From Callipepla californica brunnescens (taxonomy: Eukaryota > Chordata > Aves > Galliformes > Odontophoridae), in the NCBI GenBank assembly GCA_023055505.1, contig JALIRH010000004.1, positions 50,287,115 to 50,351,114 of the forward strand: DNA of 64,000 nucleotides. The letters run 5' to 3'. The first letter of the stretch is position 1. The number at the start of each line of letters is the position of its first letter. The notes below the pieces were generated by a model, which was not told the DNA's origin, ran no database searches, and saw only the letters and a program-made list of their open reading frames with translations. Made by a program: the position numbers and the translations under genes. Of the stretch, positions 36,001-48,000 are shown piece by piece.

Positions 36001-39000
36001 ATGTTGTATTTACCCTGCCTGAGTCTGTTCACTTATGTATTTACCCTGCCTGAGTCTGTTCATTTATGTATTAGATCTGTTTGCTGATTTCTCAATTCTC
36101 TTTCCAACCCCCCCCCAATTCCTTCAACAGGAATCATTAACCAATGGCAACAGGAATCCAAGGATAAAGTGATTTCCCTATTGTTAACCCACCTGCCTTT
36201 ACTGAAGCCCGGAAACATCGAAGCAAAAGTCGAATACATGAAACTCTTGCCTAAAATCCTGGCCCACTCCATCGAACACAACCAACACATCGAGGAGAGC
36301 CGGCAGCTCTTGTCCTACGCCTTGATCCACCCGGCCACCTCGCTGGAGGACCGCAGCGCTCTCGCCATGTGGCTCAACCACCTGGAGGACCGCACGTCGG
36401 GGACCTTTGGCAGCCAGGGCAGGGGCCGCTCGGACTCGGTGGACTACGGGCAGACGCACTACTATCACCAAAGACAGAACTCCGACGATAAACTCAACGG
36501 ATGGCAAAACTCTCGAGACTCGGGCATAAGCGTCAGCGCTTCCAGCTGGCAGGACAAAAACCTGGCTTGCGAGAACGGCCATCTGCCCCTCTACTCCTCC
36601 TCCTCCGTCCCCACCACCATCAACACCATCGGCACTAGCACAAGCACCAGTAAGTACCGGCGGCACTGGTGGGAGCGCTGGGGAGCTGGTCCCACTTTCC
36701 CTCTTTGCCACATTAAACAGAGGGGATAGCTTCATCCAGGCCAAAGAGAACTCCCTGGTATTGGCGTTTTTCTCCTTCCTGCTTCTTCTTGTTTCTTTTT
36801 TTTTAATTTATTTCCCACCTGCCTTTTGTTGTTGTTGTTGTTTTTTTTTCCTTTTCCAGTTTTCCCCCTTTAATTCTGTGGGTTTTGAAAAAGGTCGCTG
36901 AAGAGGAGGGAAGAGCAGCCAAAAAGCTGTAAGGGCAAAATGGTGTGTGTCCATTTTGTCCAGCCCCTTCTGTTTTGTGCAGCTTCAGCTAGGTTTGCAG
37001 CTCCAGAAGTTCCCAAAGTGGGCAGATGATGCTTCGCTCCCAAAAGCAACCTGGGGACCTGGAAAGGAATGGGATCAGAGCCCCAGACAACAGGCATTGT
37101 GTTGAGAAGCAGGGCTGGGATCTGAAACCTTTGAGAATGCCCCCTTTAATCTGCAGTGCAGAGAGGTGTGAAGCTGATGGTTATTGAAAGGTTGAGCTGC
37201 AAAGTTCTCTGTGCTGGGAGAGAGTTGGGAAGCTCTTCCCTGCTGAGGTCCTACCAAATTTTGGTTGGGATGGAGGAGAGCCCAGCCTGAGGTTTGAACA
37301 CTGGGAAGTTTGGGACTTTGTCACTGGTGGTGAATGGAGGTATAGTGCAGCTCTGGCTTTCTTAGAGCAACTGTTAGGGCTGCAGATTGTCCCTGGGAGA
37401 GGAGCAGAGCATCTTCTCAGTGAGCTCCTCCACTGTGTGTCTGTTGCATCCTTATCCCTGATGACACGTAGCTTCTGCTTGGAGACCTTCCTTGGCTCCT
37501 TTAATGAGCCCGTGACAGAGATGTTCCCCTAAAGCATGCTTTTTGTCCCCATTTTAGAACACTCCTCTCACCCTGCCCTTCTCCTGCTCTATTCAACCCT
37601 TCTCCACCTGTCACTAGGATGATCTTGTCCAAAGTGCTGACAGCCCCTACCTATTCCAGTCCTCTACGTGGGGCTGTTTCACTTGGTTCCTGCTTCCCAG
37701 CCATGCTATTGGAGCTGATGAATAGCAATAAATGCCCATTCCTCCCCAGAATTTGATACGCTTTTTGCTCCCTCTTCAGCCTTCCCTGCTTGCCACTGCC
37801 CTGAGACACAAGGGATGCAGAGAGCGCCTGCAGTGAGGCATCATTTTCTCCATCAGCCTATGGAAACACACCGTGAGATGGCTGGAAGCTGTAAAATGCT
37901 CACTGAAGGCTGCTGGTTTGGTTTTTTCCTCTAATCAGTGCCTCATTAGGTTGCGTTTTAAATGAACAGCGATGAGAGGTTCAGTTCTGAATTGATGCAG
38001 CCCAGCCTCTGCCTCTCCAGCACCCATCCTTATCACCCAGCGATTGAGCAGAAAGGGATTTAGCAGCTTCTCCACAGGCAGTGGCTGATGTTCCCATCCC
38101 ATCCCCATCGTGTACGTCCCTTGGCTTAGAGCAGATCAGGGAGCAGCACGTGTGGCTTTGGAACCAAGTCAGGCAGCATCGGGCGGTGATACAAGGGCTG
38201 GCAGCAGCTCTGACACCCTGGCTCCTGGTAGCCTGCCATTGCACAACACGGGGCTTCTTCAGTGCCACTCACAGGGCAGGGGAGGGCTGTGTCAGAGTGA
38301 CCGAGTTGCGTGGAAAAGGCTGGATGAGTGAAAAGAGTCATTAATGCATTGGCAGCTGTGCTATTAAACATCCCGGGCGATTTTTTCGGGTTTTTGTGTG
38401 GCTGGAAGCTTTGCATGCCAGGGAGGGGATTAGAATAGGTGGCTGCAGGAGGGATTTGGGTCCTTGCGTGGTGAGGTACGAGCTTAGTCTGAGGATGACA
38501 CAGGTGAAGGTGACACCGACTGTGCCTGTGGCAGTCCCGGTGACGTGCTCCAGGGAGACCCGAGGTGTCGGGGAGGTTTGGGATGTTTAGCCAAGAGGGG
38601 AAAGGCCTCTTTGATCCAGGTCAGGCTTGCAGGAAAAGATCCCGCGACAAAACAAGCTTTGGGTGCAGCAGGTTAATCATTGACAAGCTGGGCAAGAAAC
38701 ACTGGGTCTTAAATGACGTTTCTCAATAAGCTGCTCAACCTGATGTGAATTTGCTCTATGGCCATGGCCCTTTGCCACAGCAGTCCCAGCACAGAGTCCC
38801 CTGCCTGGTCCGGGTCCCCCTCATGTCCCATGGCACCACTTCACATGGCACCATCACACCCACCTTGTTCTGCTGCGGGATTTAATGGTAGAATCGTTAG
38901 GAAAAGACCACTCAGATAACGAAGGCCAGCCCCAGCCCACCCCCACCATGCCTGCTGACCATGTCCCTCAGTGCCACATCATAGGGCTGCAAAGCTCCTG

Positions 39001-42000
39001 CTGATTCATTTGGCTTGCAGTGAGCTCAGACAACCTGTGGGTGCAGTTGGAGGCCACGCGCTGTGCGTTTGCTCCCGAGTTTCCTTAATGCAATATTTGC
39101 TTGGACGCAAGCACAGTGAGTCCACAAATAGATGCTCAAAAACAAACATGGCTGGCCTGCCTCTGTCCCAGCTCCTCGAGTCACTCAGTACATCCATAAA
39201 TCTCCTGTTCCAAAGCTAAGCCCTCAAGCACTCGCTGTTTGTTTAGGTTTTATGGCTATTCTTCTTGGGTTCTCCTCTCCCCTGGAGGTGTTGATGCGAG
39301 TGGGGGCTCAGCCTATCGATGTCTGCTTCCAGCACCAGCACGGGGCAGAGCCCTTCCTAGAGGAGTGGTGTCTGGAAGTGTTCGTGCCTGGTGTGGTGGC
39401 ACAGTTAAACTCAGCTGAATCACAGCAGTGCCTTGGGCTCTGTGCTCCAAGCTCAGCGACCAAGGAGCACGCAATACAAGCTATAGAGGGCTGTTTCTCC
39501 TGGGCTCTGACCCTGTTCTCTGCCATATGTAATTGGTTCCATCTGGGCATGATCTGGCTTCCAGCTGGGTTTCCTTTGTCAAGGAGAAGCCCAGCACAGC
39601 TTAACCCCATGTATTCCCCTCCTCAGTGTGTCACCCAGGGATAGCTGTGTTACTTCCTTTGTGGATTTATGGTGAGATTTCACTGTGTTCCCATCCCTGG
39701 TGTAGAGACAGGGTATATGAGATCTCTTTGAAGAGCAGGTCCCCAGACCTACAGAAAGACTCACTCACAGTGAATTTCCCACAGATGCTTGAATTAAGTC
39801 AGATGAAACGTGTGCATCACAGATCAGTGATAGATGGATGAGGTCAGAGACCTCATTATGGAATATCCCACAGAGCAGAGATCCCGGGCATTGAGGATGT
39901 CATCAGGCAGAAGAGGTGTCACAAACCCTGGTGTTCCAGTGTCACTGCTCTGCCTGGAATCCCCTGCATGTAAGCAAAACTTGGACCAGCATTGACAGCC
40001 ACACTTCTGCTCCTGGGCAAACGTGCACTGCACCATGTGCCATTCCCACAGAATTCCCTGCCAGAAACCCGTGTTTGCCTCTGAGGAGAGGAGGAGAGTG
40101 AGCTGAATGATACAGGAGGAATACACTGCTATTTAACTTCCTTGTCCCACAAAAGAAAATTCTCTTCTCTCGTCCTAAACCTGAAGAGAAGGAATAAATC
40201 AGCCTTTGAAGCAAGCCAGCAGTGCGTGCTCTTGCCCAGATTCCTGCCTCTGCACTTACATTGCCAACTCTTGATGCATTTTCGTAGAACTGTTGAATCA
40301 TTCAGGATGGAAAAGACCACTGAGATCCCCAAGCCCAGCTCCACATCGCCACCACCACGCCCACCAACCATGTCCCTCAGTGCCACATCTCCACAGTTCT
40401 TGAGCACCTCCAGGGTCAGGTACCCTGCCACCTCCCTGGGCACTGTGCCACTGCAGCACCGCTCTTTTCAAAGACATTTTTCCTAATACGTAACCTGAAC
40501 CTACCCTGACACGACTTAAGGCCACTCATTACCTCTTGTCCTATCACTAGCTGCCTCCTTTTACCCCAGTTCTGAGCTTCCTAGTGATGAGAGAACAAGG
40601 TGGTGGGGTTTTCCCCAATCTCACTGGGGAAAAACAGCACCAAGAAAGCGCTTGCTATGTGCTGGGTGTGCATATCTTGACTTCTTCTCCTGCAGTGTTG
40701 TGCAGTAGGTCATTGCCACAAGAGAGGAACCCACCATTGGACTCAGTGTCCTGGTAGCAGGACAGGAGCTGCATGTTTTAACCCTGGTTTGGGTTGGGTT
40801 GGTGGGCAGCTTGCAACTACACTTCCAGGTGTAGATTTGCTGTTGTGTGTAGAGGGAGTTGTGTGTCCAGCCGGAGCCTTTCAGATATCTCCATGTTGGG
40901 ATGGGGTCCTTCAGCACACCAATCATCCTCACTGCTTGGGAACACATGGAGGTCATAAAACACTGGTGGACTCTGATGGTTTTTGCTTTTTTCTCTCTTT
41001 TAGTGATTGGTTCTGTAAGGATTGTTGGCCTTTATCGTGCTGATCCCTTCAGCCGTGCTTGAGCAGGGCAACTGTTGTCTTGCTCATGCCCTCTAGTGTT
41101 GCTCGTAACAGTTGGAGAACATTTGTAGGAGTTTCTGTTTGCCAGAGTGCCTTCACTACAGTATCTCACTTGTTCTCTAGCTTAAAAGCGGAGGAGGAGG
41201 CGTACAGAGAGAAGGTGTGACTAGAGTTATGTGTGAGTAGAGTTGTTTGTTCCAAATCCATGCAGAATACACAGAAATACACCAAACGGGACTGAGAGGG
41301 GGAGGCAGTGTCTTCTACATCGGCACTAAACATCAAGTTCGGATTTCCCACCCCCTTCCCTAAGTTCAGAGCACTCTGCTGTTGAGATATGTGGCCCATA
41401 GACCTCCAGAGCATCACTTAGCAAGGGAGGGGGCTGGGGCATGATGGAAGATGAGAGATCCCACCTGAGGCATCTCAGAAGCATCTGGTGGGGATGAACC
41501 AGCCTTGCTGTGCTCATATGCCTTCAGCTTTAGGGGCATGAGGTCTGACCCTTGCCTGTATCCTCCAGCTACCTGATGCAATGGCTCTTGGCCTTCCTGC
41601 CTCGTGGACTCGAAGGAGGTCACCAAATTTGGGAAGCCATGTTAGACACATAGAATCATTAAGGTTGAAAAAGACCACTAAGATCATCTAGTCCAACCAT
41701 CAACCCATCCCCACCGTGCCCTCTAGCTGTGTCCCTCAGCACTTTTCCAGCAGCACAGGGGGGTGCTCCCATCCTCCTACCTTGACACTGGAGGATGGAT
41801 AGCTGCAGGAAGGAGGATGCGGCTCCTTTGCTGCCTCTACTCTCCTTCTAACTGCTGTGCTGCCTCAGAGGGACACTGGGAAGCAGCAGCAGTAGTTCTG
41901 TGCCTTATCCTGTGGTCCTTGGGATTTCTTTTTGCTGGTGAATCACACTTCTGACCTGGGAGCAGCACAGAGAACACTGGTGCAGCTGATAGATGCTCTG

Positions 42001-45000
42001 TGAGCTGTGAGCAAAATCAGACATCCCCAGCAATTCTTCCAGCCTCCTCAGCTGCCCTCAGGGTTTCCTGATGGATGGACCCTCCTACAGCTGTCTGTAT
42101 TTCACCTCGTGCCCACCATCACCAGCTCAGACTGCAGTGTGCTGTAGCTGCTCTAGCGGTGAGCTCAGCTCCCCCCACCTTGGATCTGGCAAATAAATAA
42201 CTAGAGAAAGATCAGCTCTGCTTCCAGCAGGAGGGCAGCAGTGCACACGCACGGATTGGGTTTAATGTCTCTCCCAACTGCGGTGTTGTGCTGGGACTGG
42301 CTGTGTGATCCCAGCTCCGCAACGTGCAGCTATTTAATTAACTTCTGACTTCTGGTTTAAAGGAGCAGCCTGCAAAACAGTTATTTACTTCATTTGGAAA
42401 TTCTTTTAATCGTTGCCATAATTATAGCTTCCTGCTCTTTTTTTGGATATTTTTCTTAGCCGGGGGAAAGGAGGGGAGGAGGGGGAATATTTGCCGTTCT
42501 CCTTGTGGTTATCACATCCTTCAAATTACTAAAAGAGGCTGGGATAATAGGTCTAGTGATTATATATAGGCACCATCTGCTCTGTGGCTGCTTCCTATCA
42601 AAGTGCATCGAGGAGAGTGCAAGAAGGATATTTTCTCCCCAGCTATATTAAGACTCTGTTTCCATCTCGGCTCCAAAGCAAAGCTCTCTGAATGCAAATG
42701 GATCGAATGTGCTGTAATCAATGGTTCATTTTTGGCAGCCTTGAAGCCGAGCTGAGCTTTTTTTATTTATTTTTTTCCCCTCCTCAAATTTGCTGTTCCC
42801 ATTCATTATGCAATTCTGTGAGAGGTTGCTCTGCACTCAGTGTTTTCTTTTAATTGCGGTCCCCGCCGTTTGCTGAGTAATACAGCCCTGTGCTAATGCA
42901 AAGATCCCTGCTGTAACTCAAATGCAAAGAAGTGTCTGAGGAAATGCAGATGTTTCAGGATGAGCGGGGTGGGTTTGTAGCACACATGAGCTTGCAGAGG
43001 AGGCAGAAAGCTGAGGTGGGTTGGTGTGGGATGACACTGGGAAAAAGTCAGCGTTCTAAGAGCTCTTGTGTGGTGCTGATGGAGCCTGGAGGGAACAGTG
43101 GTTGCATTCTGTGTGAGCATCCCAGCTGGCTGGGGCTGGGGGAGGCAGGTCAGGCTGAGATGCAGAAGAGCTGCAGAGGTGCCTACGTGGCTGAACTGCT
43201 TTTCTGGGTGAGCAAAAGTAGGCTGAAAAAAACAAAAGAAAGCCAGGAGAAAATCCCAGTTTTGGTCAAGTCAGTGAGCATGGAAGAGATTTCAGTTCTG
43301 CGTAGCACAGCAGCTGGTCCTATTTCAGAGTTAAATGTCCCTTTCAGATGCAATCACAGAATCATTAAAGCCAGAAAAAACCTCTCCAAGATCCCCAGGC
43401 CCAGCCCACCCCACCATGCCCACTGCCCACGTCCCTCAGTGCCACATCTCCATGGCCCTCCTCACTCCCTGGGCAGCTGTGCCACTGCTTCACCGCTCTT
43501 TCAGAGAAGAAATTGTTCCCAGTACCCAACCTGAACCTACCCTGGTGCAGCTTAGGGTCGTTCCCTCTCACCCTATCAGCAGATAACCTGGCATCCATCT
43601 CTTCCACTTGACCTGCTCAGAGTCATTTGCTTGTCCTACAGGTTGCACAGTGCTCTGTAGAGGATGGAGGGGGTTCTCCATCCAATGAGTATTATGTTGT
43701 AGAAGTTAATGCAGATGTTTCTCAGTCTGGGGGTCTTACCAGTGGCCAACACAACAGCTGATGGAGACGTCTCACAGGGTTTTGTCTACAGCCAGGCTTC
43801 AGATGTGGTTTCCAGCTTGCATGGCTGCACTTGGCCACACGAGGTACCACCCTGGCTTTGCCAAAGGGATCCAGGAGCTCCTAGCAAAAATGAGATACTT
43901 CTAGGCTAATGGCTGAGGCTCAGCTCAGTGCAGAAGCATTATTATTAATGGATCAGAATTCCCTGGGGGTGATTTGTGTATGAATGTAGGAGAGAAACTG
44001 TGTTTCTTGGCCAGGAAAGCAAGGCATCACACCCACCTGGCTCGGGGCAGACCCACTGTGCCCCGGTGCCCATCGCCTGCTCCGTTCCCAGCCCAGCCTG
44101 GATGGGGCCTCACAAGGGCTGTGACACTGACAAATGGGTTATTGTTGCTCTGTCCAGTGCTCTTCTTGAACAGGAAACAGCATTTTAAAAAGTCGTGGGG
44201 TTTTGGTTGTGTTTTCTTTGGAGTTTGCACGACAAGCTTTTCTGCTGTCTGTGCTTCTTCCTGACTTCTTGGCTCAAGGCTTGCTTTGCAGTGCAGTGCT
44301 TTGCCTGTGCAGTGGTTAAAGGAATGTGAGGTTGATTTAAAGGGCACCCCAGCAGCTCTGTGCTTTGCCTCAGAGGTGCTTAAAGCCACATTTTGAGATG
44401 AATGGTGCTGAACCTGGGAGGCATGGGGGTGAACCAAGTTTTCTCCTCACTGCTCAGTCCCTCATGCAGCATCCCATAGCCAGGAGCCCCGATGCAGTTC
44501 TGCTCCTTCTCTACCCCTTCCTTTTAGTCCCCTGGAAACACGATGCCAGGCTTGGTCTGAAACCCAAGAGAGCTCCAGCAGCACCACGCGCATTTCTGGC
44601 TCTGGCTCTGGGTTATTTATTGCGTTTTTCCCTGGGATGCCAAGCATCTCAGGCTGATCTCAGAGGCATTATATTTAGGCAGGTTGTGGCTGTCTGTGGT
44701 TTGGGTGTGATTTAGGAGCTTTATTGCAGCGACGGGCTGAGGCTGCCCAAGATAGAGCACGTGCAGCACATTTATTTTAGCAGAAGACCAAAGGAGCAGA
44801 TTATCCCAGCTCAGCCACTGGCATCCCCAGCTTCACCTCAGACCACCCAAAAAGCGTTCCAAAAGCAGGGAAGGAGAAGATGTTTTCAGGGTCATTAGCT
44901 GCATCTGTTATTTCAAGAAGCAGAAAGCAGAAGCCCAAGGAGCAGTGCTCATCAGTGTGCCAACAAATGGGCACCAACGCCGCGCTCTGCACGGGTCCAG

Positions 45001-48000
45001 AGCAACAAGCATGATTCATGCTCTGCTTCAAGCACTGCCTGCCAGCTCCAGGGCCTCCTACCACAATTATAAAGTAAGATTGCAATGTGCACACCACGGT
45101 AGCAGCATCCTTTTTGGAGGAGTTTCCCTACAGCATCGCTCGGGAGCTGCATGAATGGGCTCGTACAGCAGCCTGCTGGACGCTGGCTTTGTGCTGTCTC
45201 GGGAGAAGAAGTGGAACTGATTTTTATGTGTTGCACTGGGTGATTTCTAATTGTTCCTGACCATCCTGCAGAGTCCATTATTTCTCCACCAGCTGACGCC
45301 GGCTTCTAATTAGGGGATGTGAAATGAAGATGGAAGAGCAGCAGTTTGCGAGGGAATGGCTGCTCAGGAGGAAATCCGTGCTGGATTTAAGCCCAAAGCA
45401 TCCTCTTATTTGGGGAGAGGACAGCTTGCAAGCAGCAGCCCTGTGCTCCCTACAAGCTATCCTATGATGATCCTACAATTAGCTCACGCCCTGCAAGTGC
45501 CTGTGCTGCCCATACCCCATTCCTGCACCTCTCCTCTGCATGAATATTTCCTTAAAGGAATTTACCCTACAATAATTCAGAGTGACCTCAGCCCCCCGGA
45601 TGTTGCAGGGCTTGGCATGGTTCAGCCTTCCTGGCTGAGCCACCAGTGCTTAAATACCTCATCCAAGAAAACCCGAAATATTTCTGTTTTCCCATCAGGA
45701 AGTGCTGCAACTTTAGGAAACGCTGCTTTGAAAACAATTCCACGTCCCCACTGACATCCTTTTCTGCCTAGAGGCTTCTGCAGGGCATCTCTGTAGTTGT
45801 TTAATGGGAAGAGAGCATATTCCTCATCATGAGCCAATTCTTCTGCATGGTGCTTGCAGTACGTGCCAGCAGGGAAGGCACACACAGCAATAGGAATGAT
45901 ATAGATGTGCTCTGATTACCCCACAGGGTAATCATGGTTTGGAACGGCTGTGAGGCACTGGCATTGGATGTCCCATCCCTGGAGACAGCCACGCTCAGTC
46001 TGGTCAGAGCTCTGAGCACCTGATGGAGCTGTGGGTGCCCTGTTCATTGCAGGGGAGTGGGACCAGAAGGCCTTTAAAGATCCCTCCAAAACCAAAGGAC
46101 TCTGTGATTCTGTAGTTAACACAGATTATCCCACTAAACCTTTTAACTGCATGGGGTATCCCAGTGATCCAGGATTGTGCTCAGGGTGCACACCCAACAT
46201 GGCAGAGCTCAGCTGAGCAGTGGCCAAATCCAGGGATTTTTTGGTCTCAGTTATCAGGAAGCAGCCTCCAGGAAGCCCAGCTAATTCCATTGAACAGAAT
46301 GGCAATAAAGCACTAAAGAAGCGTTCTGTACCCTAAATCTGTTCATCAAAACACATTAACTGCATGCATGGTTTAAGCAGCATAAATCAGTTAAATGACA
46401 TTGTCAGCAGTGGAGTTTGAAGTTTGTTAAGCCAACAGACCAAACCTTTCACGTATTCTTCATCTGGAGGAAACAAGTAATTCCTCGATATCCTTTCCTT
46501 TAATAGCATGCATCGCCCCTGTTAACATTCAGACCAAATAAAAGGGTGAGCGTGTCTTGGAGGAGATAATCAGAAATGAGTGATGGGAAAAATGGAGCGG
46601 TGTGGAGCTTAGGCCGTTCAGCAAATGTTGCATTTCAAAATATATTCAGGCAGAAAAAAATCCATGAAATCATCGAGTCATAGAATTGTTAAGGCTGGAA
46701 AAGCCCTCTGAGATCCCCAGCTCACCCCACCGTGCCCACTGCCCACATCCCTCAGTGCCACATCTCCATGGTTCTTGAACACCCCCAGGGCAGCTGTGCC
46801 ACTGCATCACTGCTCTTTCAGAGAATAAATGCTTCCTAATTTCCAACCTGACCCTCCCCTGGAGCAACTCGAGGTCATTACCTCTCACCCTTAATGCAAG
46901 ATTTTGGCTTGATGATAGTTTAAGATCTGTAAGGCATGCTGCTCTCCTGGACTGAGAGGCAAGGAAATACCCATCCATTGTAAACCCTTCCTCACGTGCT
47001 AGGAGTCAGCTATTGCTCTTTTCCTAGCGTCATTAAAATCATTTCTTAGGAAGAAACTGAGCTTGATGGTGTTAAAACTTCAGCCAGGAATGCAAACAGT
47101 TCTGCAGTGGGGGGGCTCAGACTCACCTGTGTCAGGGCGGTGCTTTTCCTGCTGCTTTGCAGATGAAAGCATGCCTGCTGGGCTGAGGAGCAGGGATGCT
47201 CTCATTACTGACGACAGCTCGGCTGATGGCAAGAGCTTGGTAGGACTTCAAGAGGCTGAGAGATGTATTTGGGTAATAAGTTCCTCCATAGTTACCTTAG
47301 GCAGATGTGCAAAAGCTTGTGCTTCAGGGCATGAGCTGAGTCCTCACCCAGAGGGAAAATCTTCCCCTTCTGAAAGGCTTCCATGCCTTCCCCAGGAAGG
47401 ATTAGTTCTGGGGCAGCATGTGGTGGTAGCAGGGTGTTTAATGAGCTCAGCATAGCTGCGTGAAATTTCCCATTCTGCCTGAAATAACAGCAGCATCCTC
47501 CTTGCCAGACAGGCAGCAGCCCCTTTTTTTTGGCTGAAGGGAAACCCGTGGCCCACTCTTCCCAAAGCATCCCCACAGAGCTCGTGTAACCCGGTCTCAT
47601 TGCAGGTCCTGGGAGGCAAAGAGCAGGGTCAGGGCAGGATTCAAGCACCCTGGGCACCGTGAAGCCCCCAGCACCATGCTGAGCCACCATCCATTTGATT
47701 TTTTTTTATATATATATAAATATTATATTTTTTTTTCGGGGGACTGTGCTGCATCCCGGGCCGCGAGGGGGGAATAACCTGTTTGATTTTATTTTTTTTC
47801 AGTTCTCTCAGGCCAGACACACCACAGCCCTTTGAAACGCTCTGTGTCCCTTACCCCACCCATGAATGTGCCAAACCAGCCTCTAGGACATGGATGGATG
47901 TCTCATGAGGACTTACGAGCTAGAGGACCCCAGTGCATCCCTTCCGATCATGCCCCCCTGTCTCCACAAAGCAGTGTAGCCTCTTCGGGAAGTGGTGGGA

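Larger units (their letters stand above)
78..36130 (+). other. SAMD4A: SAMD4A first visible intron (36,053 bp)
   Basis: Donor GTGAGT at 78-83; acceptor ...CCTTCAACAG ending at 36130, after a short C-rich pyrimidine tract; phase 1. It contains C/T-rich simple tracts (105-260, 385-410), a CpG-rich patch (about 1050-1270), a minisatellite (1443-1850), many CR1 fragments listed separately, CpG patches near 17.9 and 25.5 kb, and a hairpin at 29.6 kb. I see no recognisable coding or RNA gene in the remaining stretches: 1860-2985, 3090-4560, 4840-6335, 8620-9915, 10160-12495, 12810-14070, 14280-15110, 15340-16480, 16560-17820, 19960-20360, 22530-24320, 28740-29260, 29630-31325, 31600-33230, 33720-35040 and 35290-36000. 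These read as ordinary intronic sequence with stops in all frames. Confidence 0.9.
36650..47802 (+). other. SAMD4A: SAMD4A intron (11,153 bp)
   Basis: Donor GTAAGT at 36650; acceptor TTTTTTTTCAG ending at 47802; phase 1. A (GTT)n-T tract lies at 36828-36849. An AATAAA hexamer at 37727-37732 sits in an otherwise plain region. CR1 copies are listed separately. The stretches 36850-38880, 38990-40280, 41750-42330, 43600-45960, 46120-46670 and 46900-47690 hold no gene or repeat I can recognise. Confidence 0.93.

Noticed and set aside
36199..36744. 181-codon minus-strand open frame over the 519-nt exon
   Set aside because: Antisense shadow of the SAMD4A exon. The sense frame matches a known protein and has proper splice sites.
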